NCBI GenBank assembly: GCA_030867875.1
Contig: JAOWCC010001634.1
Coordinates: forward strand, 34,553,867 to 34,617,866
Length of the DNA stretch: 64,000 bases
Source of the DNA: Actinernus sp. WN-2022
Lineage: Eukaryota > Cnidaria > Anthozoa > Actiniaria > Actinernidae
Direction: 5' to 3'
Of this stretch, positions 50,751 to 64,000 are shown piece by piece. The translations under genes were made by a program, and so were the position numbers. Below the pieces are notes generated by a model. It saw only the letters and a program-made list of their open reading frames with translations. It was not told the DNA's origin and did not search any database. Within the stretch, counting starts at the first letter, position 1, and the number at the start of each line of letters is the position of its first letter.

Positions 50751-51848
50751 GTGACGTCATGTGCAAACGTTTCGTGTGTCGTCATCCATTGTCATTAATG
50801 TGCCAACCAGAGATCCATTGGTTCCTAACACAAAGCGGGCTTTAGAAATCATGGTTGGACATTAGCATAACAATTGCAATGTTTAGGAACACGAAACATC
50901 GCTATAGTGTTACCATTTATCATTTTTTATTTCACACTATTTACAGGATATATTTACAAACACGAGTTACAAGTATAATAATAGAGAAGAAAATAAGGGA
51001 AGAAAGAAGGGAGCTTTACAGGAATTGTGTGTAGTGGTGAAAGGAGCAAAGCTTTCGGGTTGACCACTACCTATGAAGTGTACAGAGAGGACAAGCTCAT
51101 GTGGAAATAAAAATTAGAATGATCGAGGAATAATTAGTAATAGTACAATTGTTTAGATATATTTACATATGTTACTTTATGAAAAGAAGTGGGGAATGAG
51201 TGAGTAACTAATCATTGCAGCGAGGAAATAAATTGAGGGGACCTTAAGTTTGTTTATCCAATAACATTATTTTGTATTTCCTTTTGAACATATTAAATGG
51301 CAAGAGCTTAAGATTTAGAGGGATCGTTTCCCAGATTTTGGAGACCATACATTTAAATGTATATTATACAAAGTCTAGAAAGATGGGTGGCACATTTATA
51401 TTGTTAGTTTTGATTTGGTAGTCAAAGACGGAGATTTTGAATTTAAAAATATTATCTAGCTTTAGAACTTCAAAGATTTTTTTAATATGGATCAGCACTT
51501 TCCCTTTTCCTTGCAAAGAATATACTTCGAATGCATTTATTTAGTTTTGTTGATATATTGGCTAATTTCGTTTTCTAAGTATTGCCCCAGCTCATTAGAC
51601 CATAGTTGAGATAAGAATATATATCATAGTGTAATAAACCTAATGTTAATAGACCTAGTCAGCTTGCCTGTTTGTTGCCCCATTTCAGACCACCTGACGT
51701 TTCCCTTGAGTAATGTTTTTTTTTTCTGTATATCATTTGGAAAACAAAGCACTAAATCCTTTGGAGAACTATCACGTGGTCTGAAATGAGACAACAAATT
51801 GGTCTATTAGCAATAGTCAAGAAATAAAAGTTCAGTGAGGCGGCGTTA
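50751..51848. other. No gene seen; LINE-tail-like dispersed repeat
   Basis: Upstream of the host gene. 51737-51780 matches a copy near 24362-24402. Otherwise no feature supported. Confidence 0.4.
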
Positions 51849-52753
51849 ATGCACTAGTCAATTCAAACACCGGCCCCCCGACCCCCGGGACATAGTGGGG
51901 CATTAACGGGGACATGGCCGTGGAATAACGCACATTTAACGCTGCATTTCTCCGGTGGAGCGGGGAAAGTAACGATTTGCAAAATTTGCGGGGATTTTAG
52001 CGGTGGTTGTAACGCCAGCCACGACAGAGCGGGACTGGGCCCGAGCATCAACAACGCTGGAAAAGGCAAGTTGCATCCTTTGAAATCATCCCTTTTTTAC
52101 CCATCGCTATTTTCAGTCCTAAACACTTGGTTTATTAATGCTTAGAGACTGTATTTTCCCGATTTTTTGCTCTCTATTTTCGTAGCAATTCGTTTTCGAC
52201 ACGAATTATTCATGTAGTGATCAGTTTATAAATATTCAATCATCATTCATATTCCAACTTATGAGATCTCTGTCGCCATTATTCAAGAACTTCGGTTGTA
52301 ATGCCTGTATTTACTTTTCATTTCAGGTGCTTCTTCATTACAATGATCGTACGAAAGCTATGGTTGTGGATAGAAATTCCACTATAAGTGAGTTTTTGTT
52401 CCAAGCAAGCCAAGCGTTTGGCGATCACATGCGGTGTTTTTGCAAAGATTTGACGAAGACTGGGACGAACGGGTCGATGTCGACGATAGCAATAAGAAAA
52501 TATAGTAATAGAAAGTGTGCTTCAGAAATAATTGTTTTTCAAATAATGGAACAACAGATTGAAGCTTATGTATATTCAATTTCTCAATGCCTTCTCCCAA
52601 TTGAAAATTCTGAAGCACATGCCGGGGCCATAGGGGCGGGTATCGTAACAGCGATGGGCGGGTAACCGATGGGCGGGTAAAAGGTCAAAGTGTAACACTG
52701 TATAAATGTTACATTCCCCTCTATGGGGGCCGGAGTTTCAATTGACTAGTGCA
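51849..52753. mobile_element. Inverted-repeat DNA element, about 905 bp, carrying a gene fragment
   Basis: Ends ATGCACTAGTCAATTCAAAC and the complement of ATGCACTAGTCAATTGAAAC, continuing through CCGGCCCCC (about 30 bp). TAA lies on both sides, compatible with a 3-bp duplication as in PIF/Harbinger elements (inference). No transposase inside. Confidence 0.7.
52326..52515 (+). pseudogene. Exon-like gene fragment, frameshifted
   Basis: After an acceptor-like TTTTCATTTCAG the frame reads VLLHYNDRTKAMVVDRNSTI, then SEFLFQASQAFG. A second frame continues with QRFDEDWDERVDVDD. This order resembles a short domain I have seen in many predicted cnidarian proteins; it is broken by one frameshift near 52440. 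It lies within the inverted-repeat element, so it may be captured DNA or part of its lost gene. Confidence 0.45.
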
Positions 52754-53025
52754 TAATTAGAATGTGTAGTCCCTAAAAGTAAGTACAGATATAGCCATGT
52801 GCAAGCAATAATAAGCAATTGTTGGACGAGGCTGAGAAAAATATCATCTCTTTGATTTGTTCATGGTGAGCTGTCGATGCCGAAGGCAGAGGCAAATAAC
52901 TGACAGCGAGACACGAACAAATCGTGATATTTTGCGATAGTTGAGTTCAATAATTGTTTCATCATTCGACAAAATATAACTTGACCTCCAGAGTTTTGAA
53001 ACTGGAAATTTGAGTCACCCACAGC
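52754..53025. other. No gene seen
   Basis: Short spacer before the 52-bp array. A related, inverted piece (CAAATCGTGATATTTTGCG and GAGACACGAACAA) occurs near 54480-54570 on the other side of the array. Confidence 0.4.
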
Positions 53026-53965
53026 AAATCGATCTGCCTCGTTTAACAATAGTGCGCTAGCTCACACCGTCATCTGCCAATCGATCTGCCTCGTTTAACA
53101 CTAGTGCGCATGCTCACACCGCTATTTGCAAATCGATCTGCCTCGTTTAACACTAGTGCGCATGCTCACACCGCTATTTGCAAATCGATCTGCCTCGTTT
53201 AACACTAGTGCGCATGCTCACACCGCTATTTGCAAATCGATCTGCCTTGTTTAACAATAATGCGCATGCTCACACCGCTATTTGCAAATCGATCTGCCTT
53301 GTTTAACAATAGTGCGCATGCTCACACCGCTATTTGCAAATCGATCTGCCGTGTTTAACACTAGTGCGCATGCTCACACCGCTATTTGCAAATCGATCTG
53401 CCTTGTTTAACAATAGTGCGCATGCTCACACCGCTATTTGCAAATCGATCTGCCTTGTTTAACACTAGTGCGCATGCTCACACCGCTATTTGCAAATCGA
53501 TCTGCCTTGTTTAACAATAGTGCGCATGCTCACACCGCTATTTGCAAATCGATCTGCCTTGTTTAACACTGGTGCGCATGCTCACACCGCTATTTGCAAA
53601 TCGATCTGCCTTGTTTAACAATAGTGCGCATGCTCACACCGCTATTTGCAAATCGATCTACCTTGTTTAACAATAGTGCGCATGCTCACACCGCTATTTG
53701 CAAATCGATCTGCCTTGTTTAACAATAGTGCGCATGCTCACACCGCTATTTGCAAATCGATCTGCCTTGTTTAACAATAGTGCGCATGCTCACACCGCTA
53801 TTTGCAAATCGATGTGCCTTGTTTAACAATAGTGCGCATGCTCACACCGCTATTTGCAAATCGATCTGCCTTGTTTAACAATAGTGCGCAAGCTCACACC
53901 GCTATTTGCAAATCGATCTGCCTTGTTTAACAATAGTGCGCATGCTCACACCGCTATTTGCACCA
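53026..53965. repeat. 52-bp minisatellite, about 18 copies
   Basis: Unit AAATCGATCTGCCTTGTTTA plus 32 bases including GTGCGCATGCTCACACCGC, repeated every 52 bp with point variants (CTCG/CTTG, CACTAG/CAATAG). Confidence 0.95.
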
Positions 53966-54988
53966 AATTTTTCAACCTGAAACTCCATTCTCGTGAGGAG
54001 GCACTGGGAACGAGAATGGCCGAAACTCGTAAGTAAACTTTGTTTGTGAAGGCTTATGGGTTGAAAAAATATAATACAATACAATAGTTTATTTGACTCA
54101 TAATAAATATATACAATTTTTAACGTCACCAACATTCAGAAATCAATAGAAAATAATTCATTTAAAGATATAAGGACATTTGAGCCTGGAGGCTAAATAA
54201 ACCTAAGGTAGTGTTTAAAAAAAGGTTCCAGTTTAGCCATGCTTAATTAGTTGCTTGTTTGATGGGTTTTGGAAAAGCTTTTTCTTTCATATTATTTATT
54301 TCTTCGTGAGAAACATCGGTAAATATGCGATCGGCCATTTTGGTAAATGCCTTGTATCGTGATATTCACCTCTAGGCGCTCTGAAGGTGAATATAGCGAC
54401 GTATGACGTCATTCTCGACCAATCAAAGCACGGGGATCTCAATATTTCACTGATGAAATTATACTAACGCAAAATATCATGATTTGTTCGAGTCTCGCTG
54501 TTCCGCGCCTTCCTCATCGGCAAATGACTGACAGCTCACCACGAACGAATCATGGTATTTTGCTCAACTTCGTAAATTAATTGCTTAATATTTGTACTCG
54601 TCTCAAGCTCTCTCTGGCGCTATTTGAACTCCACTGAGTGGATAATAAAGAATAGAATATCATATATGTAGTGTTTAGAAAATGAGTGGATAATAAAGAA
54701 TAGAATATCATATATGTAGTGTTTAGAAAATGAGTGGCCGTATTATATTTGCAAAGAAAGATCTTCGCTTTCAGATCCGATATAAGAGGGTCTGAATGGG
54801 GTTAACCAGATACTGACAAACGGCCTTAAAAATAACTGATAAATTTACTAACAAATGACAACCGAAAAATAACTGACAACTGACAAATTTGTTTTTTGTG
54901 GGTCAAACATTTTAAATTTTCTCTAGTAATGATTAACTAGGGCTAAATGACATATGGCCAAAAATTGAACTGAAAACTCAAATGTAGA
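53966..54988. other. No gene seen; 49-bp two-copy repeat
   Basis: A 49-bp direct duplication (GAGTGGATAATAAAGAATAG...) at 54635 and 54684. Otherwise nothing supported. Confidence 0.5.
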
Positions 54989-55009
54989 CCCCCCCCCCCC
55001 CCCCCCCCC
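54989..55009. repeat. C21 homopolymer
   Basis: Uninterrupted run of 21 C next to the large satellite. The length may not be reliable in the assembly. Confidence 0.9.
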
Positions 55010-58000
55010 AAATTCAGACCCTCATATAATACGGCCACGATAGCGAGGATCTTTAGATACGATATAACACTGCCACGATAGAGGATCTTTAAATCCGATA
55101 TAACACGGCCAGGATAGCGAGGATCTTTAGATAGGATATAACACGGCCACGATAGCAAGGATCTTTAGATACGATATAACACGGCCACGATAGCAAGGAT
55201 CTTTAGATACGATATAACACGGCCACGATAGCAAGGATCTTTAGATACGATATAACACGGCCACGATAGCAAGGATCTTTAGATACGATATAACACGGCC
55301 ACGATAGCAAGGATCTTTAGATACGATATAACACTACCACCATAGAGGATCTTTAGATACGATATAACACGGCCACGATAGCAAGGATCTTTAGATACGA
55401 TATAACACTACCACCATAGAGGATCTTTAGATACGATATAACACGGCCACGATAGCAAGGATCTTTAGATACGATATAACACTACCACCATAGAGGATCT
55501 TTAGATACGATATAACACGGCCAGGATAGCGAGGATCTTTAGATAGGATATAACACGGCCACGATAGCAAGGATCTTTAGATACGATATAACACGGCCAC
55601 GATAGCAAGGATCTTTAGATAGGATATAACACGGCCACGATAGCAAGGATCTTTAGATACGATATAACACGGCCACGATAGCAAGGATCTTTAGATACGA
55701 TATAACACGGCCACGATAGCGAGGATCTTTAGATACGATATAACACTGCCACGATAGCGAGGATCTTTAGATACGATATAACACGGCCACGATAGCGAGG
55801 ATCTTTAGATACGATATAACACGACCACGATAGCGAGGATCTTTAGATCCGATATAACACGGTCAGGATAGCGAGGATCTTTAGATACGATATAACACGG
55901 CCACGATAGCGAGGATCTTTAGATACGATATAGCACGGCCAGGATAGCGAGGATCTTTAGATACGATATAACACGGCCACGATAGCGAGGATCTTTAGAT
56001 ACGATATAACACGGCCACGATAGCGAGGATCTTTAGATACGATATAACACGGCCAGGATAGCGAGGATCTTTAGATACGATATAACACGGCCAGGATAGC
56101 GAGGATCTTTAGATACGATATAACACGGTCACGATAGCGAGGATCTTTAGATACGATATAACACGGCCACGATAGCGAGGATCTTTAGATACGATATAAC
56201 ACGGTCACGATAGCGAGGATCTTTAGATCCGATATAACACGGTCACGATAGCAAGGATCTTTAGATACGATATAACACGGTCACGATAGCGAGGATCTTT
56301 AGATCCGATATAACACGGTCACGATAGCGAGGATCTTTAGATACGATATAGCACGGCCAGGATAGCGAGGATCTTTAGATACGATATAACACGGCCACGA
56401 TAGCGAGGATCTTTAGATACGATATAACACGGCCACGATAGCGAGGATCTTTAGATACGATATAACACGGCCAGGATAGCGAGGATCTTTAGATACGATA
56501 TAACACGGCCAGGATAGCGAGGATCTTTAGATACGATATAACACGGTCACGATAGCGAGGATCTTTAGATACGATATAACACGGCCACGATAGCGAGGAT
56601 CTTTAGATACGATATAACACGGTCACGATAGCGAGGATCTTTAGATCCGATATAACACGGTCACGATAGCAAGGATCTTTAGATACGATATAACACGGTC
56701 ACGATAGCGAGGATCTTTAGATCCGATATAACACGGTCACGATAGCGAGGATCTTTAGATACGATATAACACGGTCACGATAGCAAGGATCTTTAGATAC
56801 GATATAACACGGTCACGATAGCGAGGATCTTTAGATACGATATAACACGGTCACGATGCATGGCGAGGATCTTGAGATCCGATATAACACGGCCAGGATA
56901 GCGAGGATCTTTAGATACGATATAACACGGTCACGATTGCGAGGATCTTTAGATACGATATAACACGGTCACGATAGCGAGGATCTTTAGATACGATATA
57001 ACACGGTCACGATAGCGAGGATCTTTAGATACGATATAACACGGTCACGATAGCGAGGATCTTTAGATACGATATAACACGGTCACGATAGCGAGGATCT
57101 TTAGATACGATATAACACGGTCACGATAGCGAGGATCTTTAGATCCGATATAACACGGTCACGATAGCGAGGATCTTTAGATACGATATAACACGGTCAC
57201 GATAGCGAGGATCTTTAGATACGATATAACACGGCCACGATAGCGAGGATCTTTAGATACGATATAACACGGCCACGATAGCGAGGATCTTTAGATACGA
57301 TATAACACGGCCACGATAGCGAGGATCTTTAGATACGATATAACACGGCCACGATAGCGAGGATCTTTAGATACGATATAACACGGCCACGATAGCGAGG
57401 ATCTTTAGATACGATATAACACGACCACGATAGCGAGGATCTTTAGATCCGATATAACACGGTCAGGATAGCGAGGATCTTTAGATACGATATAACACGG
57501 CCACGATAGCGAGGATCTTTAGATACGATATAACACGGCCAGGATAGCGAGGATCTTTAGATACGATATAACACGGCCACGATAGCGAGGATCTTTAGAT
57601 ACGATATAACACGGCCAGGATAGCGAGGATCTTTAGATACGATATAACACGGCCAGGATAGCGAGGATCTTTAGATACGATATAACACGGCCAGGATAGC
57701 GAGGATCTTTAGATACGATATAACACGGTCACGATAGCGAGGATCTTTAGATCCGATATAACACGGCCACGATAGCGAGGATCTTTAGATACGATATAAC
57801 ACGGTCACGATAGCGAGGATCTTTAGATCCGATATAACACGGTCACGATAGCAAGGATCTTTAGATACGATATAACACGGTCACGATAGCAAGGATCTTT
57901 AGATACGATATAACACGGTCACGATAGCAAGGATCTTTAGATACGATATAACACGGCCACGATAGCAAGGATCTTTAGATACGATATAACACTACCACGA

Positions 58001-61000
58001 TAGCGAGGATCTTTAGATACGATATTAATAACACTACCACGATAGCGAGGATCTTTAGATACGATATAACACGGCCACGATAGCAAGGATCTTTAGATAC
58101 GATATAACACGGCCACGATAGCGAGGATCTTTAGATACGATATAACACGGCCACGATAGCAAGGATCTTTAGATGCGATATAACACGGCCAGGATAGCGA
58201 GGATCTTTAGATACGATATAACACGGCCACGATAGCAAGGATCTTTAGATACGATATAACACGGCCACGATAGCAAGGATCTTTAGATACGATATAACAC
58301 TACCACGATAGCAAGGATCTTTAGATACGATATAACACGGCCACGATAGCGAGGATCTTTAGATACGATATAACACGGCCACGATAGCAAGGATCTTTAG
58401 ATACGATATAACACGGCCAGGATAGCGAGGATCTTTAGATACGATATAACACGGTCACGATGCATGGCGAGGATCTTGAGATCCGATATAACACGGCCAG
58501 GATAGCGAGGATCTTTAGATACGATATAACACGGTCACGATAGCGAGGATCTTTAGATACGATATAACACGGTCACGATAGCGAGGATCTTTAGATCCGA
58601 TATAACACGGTCAGGATAGCGAGGATCTTTAGATACGATATAACACGGTCACGATAGCGAGGATCTTTAGATCCGATATAACACGGCCACGATAGCGAGG
58701 ATCTTTAGATACGATATAACACGGTCACGATAGCAAGGATCTTTAGATACGATATAACACGGCCAGGATAGCGAGGATCTTTAGATACGATATAACACGG
58801 TCACGATAGCGAGGATCTTTAGATACGATATAACACGGTCACGATAGCAAGGATCTTTAGATACGATATAACACGGTCACGATAGCAAGGATCTTTAGAT
58901 ACGATATAACACGGTCACGATAGCAAGGATCTTTAGATACGATATAACACGGCCACGATAGCAAGGATCTTTAGATACGATATAACACTACCACGATAGC
59001 GAGGATCTTTAGATACGATATTAATAACACTACCACGATAGCGAGGATCTTTAGATACGATATAACACGGCCACGATAGCAAGGATCTTTAGATACGATA
59101 TAACACGGCCACGATAGCGAGGATCTTTAGATACGATATAACACGGCCACGATAGCAAGGATCTTTAGATGCGATATAACACGGCCAGGATAGCGAGGAT
59201 CTTTAGATACGATATAACACGGCCACGATAGCAAGGATCTTTAGATACGATATAACACGGCCACGATAGCAAGGATCTTTAGATACGATATAACACTACC
59301 ACGATAGCAAGGATCTTTAGATACGATATAACACGGCCACGATAGCGAGGATCTTTAGATACGATATAACACGGCCACGATAGCAAGGATCTTTAGATAC
59401 GATATAACACGGCCAGGATAGCGAGGATCTTTAGATACGATATAACACGGTCACGATGCATGGCGAGGATCTTGAGATCCGATATAACACGGCCAGGATA
59501 GCGAGGATCTTTAGATACGATATAACACGGTCACGATAGCGAGGATCTTTAGATACGATATAACACGGTCACGATAGCGAGGATCTTTAGATCCGATATA
59601 ACACGGTCAGGATAGCGAGGATCTTTAGATACGATATAACACGGTCACGATAGCGAGGATCTTTAGATCCGATATAACACGGCCACGATAGCGAGGATCT
59701 TTAGATACGATATAACACGGTCACGATAGCAAGGATCTTTAGATACGATATAACACGGCCAGGATAGCGAGGATCTTTAGATACGATATAACACGGTCAC
59801 GATAGCGAGGATCTTTAGATACGATATAACACGGTCACGATAGCGAGGATCTTTAGATCCGATATAACACGGTCAGGATAGCGAGGATCTTTAGATACGA
59901 TATAACACGGTCACGATAGCGAGGATCTTTAGATACGATATAACACGGTCACGATAGCGAGGATCTTTAGATCCGATATAACACGGCCACGATAGCGAGG
60001 ATCTTTAGATACGATATAACACGGCCACGATAGCGAGGATCTTTAGATACGATATAACACGGCCAGGATAGCGAGGATCTTTAGATACGATATAACACGG
60101 CCACGATAGCGAGGATCTTTAGATACGATATAACATGGCCACGATAGCGAGGATCTTTAGATACGATATAACACGGCCAGGATAGCGAGGATCTTTAGAT
60201 ACGATATAACACGGTCACGATAGCGAGGATCTTAAGATCCGATATAACACGGCCACGATAGCGAGGATCTTTAGATACGATATAACACGGTCACGATAGC
60301 GAGGATCTTTAGATCCGATATAACACGGTCACGATAGCAAGGATCTTTAGATACGATATAACACGGTCACGATAGCAAGGATCTTTAGATACGATATAAC
60401 ACGGTCACGATAGCAAGGATCTTTAGATACGATATAACACGGCCACGATAGCAAGGATCTTTAGATCCGATATAACACTACCACGATAGCAAGGATCTTT
60501 AGATACGATATTAATAACACTACCACGATAGCAAGGATCTTTAGATCCGATATAACACTACAACGATGGCAAGGATCTTTAGATCCGATATAACACGGTC
60601 ACGATGGCGAGGATCTTTAGATCCGATATAACACTACAACGATAGCGAGGATCTTTAGATACGATATAACACGGTCACGATGCATGGCGAGGATCTTTAG
60701 ATCCGATATAACACGGCCAGGATAGCGAGGATCTTTAGATACGATATAACACTACCACGATAGCGAGGATCTTTAGATACGATATAACACTACCACGATA
60801 GCAAGGATCTTTAGATACGATATAACACTACCACGATAGCAAGGATCTTTAGATACGATATTAATAACACTACCACGATAGCAAGGATCTTTAGATCCGA
60901 TATAACACTACAACGATAGCGAGGATCTTTAGATACGATATAACACGGTCACGATAGCAAGGATCTTTAGATACGATATAACACGGCCACGATAGCAAGG

Positions 61001-62578
61001 ATCTTTAGATCCGATATAACACTACCACGATAGCAAGGATCTTTAGATACGATATTAATAACACTACCACGATAGCAAGGATCTTTAGATCCGATATAAC
61101 ACTGCAACGATGGCAAGGATCTTTAGATCCGATATAACACGGTCACGATGGCGAGGATCTTTAGATCCGATATAACACTACAACGATAGCGAGGATCTTT
61201 AGATACGATATAACACGGTCACGATGCATGGCGAGGATCTTTAGATCCGATATAACACGGCCAGGATAGCAAGGATCTTTAGATACGATATAACACGGTC
61301 ACGATGCATGGCGAGGATCTTTAGATCCGATATAACACGGCCAGGATAGCGAGGATCTTTAGATACGATATAACACTACCACGATAGCAAGGATCTTTAG
61401 ATACGATATTAATAACACTACCACGATAGCAAGGATCTTTAGATCCGATATAACACTACAACGATGGCAAGGATCTTTAGATCCGATATAACACGGTCAC
61501 GATAGCGAGGATCTTTAGATACGATATAACACGGCCACGATAGCGAGGATCTTTAGATACGATATAACACGGCCAGGATAGCGAGGATCTTTAGATACGA
61601 TATAACACGGTCACGATAGCGAGGATCTTTAGATACTATATAACACGGTCACGATAGCGAGGATCTTTAGATACGATATAACACGGTCACGATAGCGAGG
61701 ATCTTTAGATACGATATAACACGGTCACGATAGCAAGGATCTTTAGATACGATATAACACGGTCACGATAGCGAGGATCTTTAGATACGATATAACACGG
61801 TCACGATAGCGAGGATCTTTAGATCCGATATAACACGGTCACGATAGCGAGGATCTTTAGATACGATATAACACGGTCACGATGGCGAGGATCTTTAGAT
61901 CCGATATAACACTACCACCATAGAGGATCTTTAGATACGATATAACACGGTCACGATAGCAAGGATCTTTAGATACGATATAACACGGTCACGATAGCAA
62001 GGATCTTTAGATCCGATATAACACGGCCACGATAGCAAGGATCTTTAGATCCGATATAACACTACCACGATAGCAAGGATCTTTAGATACGATATTAATA
62101 ACACTACCACGATAGCAAGGATCTTTAGATCCGATATAACACTACAACGATGGCAAGGATCTTTAGATCCGATATAACACGGTCACGATGGCGAGGATCT
62201 TTAGATCCGATATAACACTACCACCATAGAGGATCTTTAAATCCGATATAACACTACCACCATAGAGGATCTTTAGATACGATATAACACGGTCACGATA
62301 GCAAGGATCTTTAGATACGATATTAATAACACTACCACGATAGCAAGGATCTTTAGATCCGATATAACACTACAACGATGGCAAGGATCTTTAGATCCGA
62401 TATAACACGGTCACGATGGCGAGGATCTTTAGATCCGATATAACACTACCACCATAGAGGATCTTTAAATCCGATATAACACGGCCACGATAGCAAGGAT
62501 CTTTAGATACGATATAACACGGCCACGATAGCAAAGATCTTTAGATACGATATAACACGGCCAGGATAGCGAGGATCT
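55010..62578. repeat. 38-bp satellite, about 199 copies, with higher-order repeats
   Basis: Unit ACGATATAACACGGCCACGA plus TAGCGAGGATCTTTAGAT, 7.5 kb in all. Variants: GGTCAC, GGCCAGG, CTACCAC, TAGCAAGG, AGATCC, plus rare inserts TGCATGG and TTAATAAC. Rare variants recur at fixed distances: TAGCACGG at 55931 and 56349 (418 bp, 11 units); TGCATGG at 58461 and 59457, and GATATTAATA at 58021 and 59017 (both 996 bp). So multi-unit blocks were duplicated. No long frame. Confidence 0.97.
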
Positions 62579-62815
62579 GTAGCAGTGTCTGTAGGTGATA
62601 GCATAAGTCTGATTATTAAAGGAGACAAAGGACTCTGTTTGACGTAGTTTTTCTGGGAAATTATTCCATGCTTTTGGCTCTATTATAGCTGATCATGGAG
62701 CTTGTTCTCTTAGATTCCGTGATTATGTCGAGCAATATGAAATGTTCAGTGTACTTGTTCCTCTGAGATTATAATTGGTTAAGTTCGCAACTGTCGTTGG
62801 AGTAACACTTTTGTT

Positions 62816-63439
62816 GAGAATGTGTTCCTCTTCATTACCGATGTGTTTGTTTGTGGTTGTATTGAGAATGTGTTCCTCTTCATCACAGATGTGTTTGTTT
62901 GTGGTTGTGTTGAGAATGTGTTCCTCTTCATCACAGATGTGTTTGTTTGTGGTTGTGTTGAGAATGTGTTCCTCATCATCACCGATGTGTTTGTTTGTGG
63001 TGGTATTGAGAATGTGTTCCTCTTCATCACCGATGTGTTTGTTTGTGGTTGTGTTGAGAATGTGTTCCTCTTCATCACCGATGTGTTTGTTTGTGGTTGT
63101 GTTGAGAATGTGTTCCTCTTCATCACCGATGTGTTTGTTTGTGGTTGTGTTGAGAATGTGTTCCTCTTCATCACCGATGTGTTTGTTTCTGGTTGTGTTG
63201 AGAATGTGTTCCTCGTCATCACCGATGTGTTTGTTTCTGGTTGTGTTGAGAATGTGTTCCTCTTCATCACCGATGTGTTTGTTTGTGGTTGTGTTGAGAA
63301 TGTGTTCCTCTTCATCACCGATGTGTTTGTTTGTGGTTGTGTTGAGAATGTGTTCCTCTTCATCACCGATGTGTTTGTTTGTGGTTGTGTTGAGAATGTG
63401 TTCCTCTTCATCACCGATGTGTTTGTTTGTGGTTTGAGG
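62816..63439. repeat. 48-bp minisatellite, 13 copies
   Basis: Unit GAGAATGTGTTCCTCTTCAT plus 28 bases. As 48 is divisible by three, four frames stay open over the array (for example minus-strand TNKHIGDEEEHILNTT repeats); I do not regard any as a gene. Confidence 0.95.
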
Positions 63440-64000
63440 CAATCCACCGAAAAATATGGCGGCTGTACATTTGACCACAATTCCTTGCGAACCTAACACG
63501 GCTGTAACACGATCAAACTATTACGCATAAATCATCTAATCTCTTCAATAACAGTGGATTGGCAACAGCGTTTGTAATTGCTTGTTCTTAAGATTAAAAC
63601 CTCTTTACCGCGATTTTATAACGGATTTAAAGTTTTTCGCGTGCAAGGGATTGTAGGTAAAAGTACAAGCATCCATTTATTTTCGGTACGCTGGATTCTG
63701 GATTATATTTCCCTCCCCTATGTATAAACCTGCAGTTTCCGCACTGTGTCTAAATTTAGACTTTTTCCCCTAATGTACACGCAGTCTTAGTAGAGACAAG
63801 AATTGTAAGAAATCTTTGCAAAGCCAAACAAAAATTGTCGGGCTAGTGCGAACATACCTAATGTACAAGAATACTCTGAATTTCTAACGAGACCTGAAAC
63901 AACCATAGGGCTGATCAAAGTCAGGTCCCGGCTAAGCCACAGATCGAATTGGAATTTAGCGTATTGTTTTTTGCGCCGGGTTAAATGAAACACGTATCCA
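63440..64000. other. No gene seen; dispersed repeats
   Basis: 63600-63672 matches 5647-5717, and 63870-63975 matches 8870-8960, both diverged. Probably parts of old transposable elements. Confidence 0.5.

Noticed and set aside
52261..52665. 134-codon plus-strand frame as an intact gene
   Set aside because: Similarity to a known-looking domain switches frame in the middle, so it is a broken fragment.
55010..62578. CRISPR-like array
   Set aside because: Units are contiguous with no unique spacers, and the genome is animal.
62723..63499. Long open frames over the 48-bp array as genes
   Set aside because: Four frames on both strands are open at once, a by-product of the unit length being divisible by three.

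Overview
The window looks like genomic DNA from an animal, most probably an anthozoan cnidarian such as a stony coral. It has GT/AG-spliced exons, a secreted PAN/EGF/pentraxin gene spread over 48 kb, many decayed DNA transposons and non-LTR elements, very long minisatellite arrays, and one nearly intact Polinton/Maverick (adintovirus-like) element. There are no bacterial features. The organism call is an inference from gene and repeat types, not from a database match.

Host gene (minus strand, 50422 down to 2539, continuing off the left edge). Nine exons with good splice sites and fully compatible phases form one reading frame. It encodes a signal peptide and linker (50308-50422), a PAN/Apple domain (29997-30217), a six-cysteine EGF-like domain (26810-26939) and three pentraxin/LamG-like domains. 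Each pentraxin domain is split over an A exon and a B exon: 23367-23601 with 20443-20834, 11779-12007 with 8401-8792, and 7128-7365 with 2539-2750. The product should be a secreted multidomain lectin-like protein. The rest of the left half is intron filled with mobile DNA: Gypsy remnants (4.2-5.7 kb), a 2-kb element with long inverted repeats (12.4-14.4 kb), a hAT transposon with an 8-bp target duplication and an L2/CR1-like LINE nested inside its transposase gene (14.47-20.22 kb), a second LINE fragment between inverted repeats (27.0-29.4 kb), LINE tails (30.6-31.8 kb), foldback elements and minisatellites.

Polinton/adintovirus-like element (31766-48010, 16,245 bp) lies inside intron 1 of the host gene. 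It has apparently identical 326-bp terminal inverted repeats and a 5-bp flanking duplication (TTCGG). It carries a type B DNA polymerase, a retroviral-type DDE integrase, an A32/FtsK-like packaging ATPase, a double-jelly-roll-type major capsid protein, a single-jelly-roll-type minor capsid protein, and several small membrane or virion-type proteins. No adenain-like protease was found. Replication genes lie on the left; capsid and packaging genes form head-to-tail runs and two divergent pairs with very short shared promoters. The right arm has a gene-free stretch that I interpret as a structured non-coding RNA. It contains a tRNA-like A/B box and two hairpins of about 14 bp whose loops carry perfectly complementary 9-mers. 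This is the best candidate for something undescribed.

The right part (50.4-64 kb) is upstream of the host gene's first exon. It holds a 905-bp inverted-repeat element carrying a broken gene fragment, an 18-copy 52-bp array, a 7.5-kb satellite of 38-bp units with higher-order structure, and a 13-copy 48-bp array. No convincing gene was seen there.
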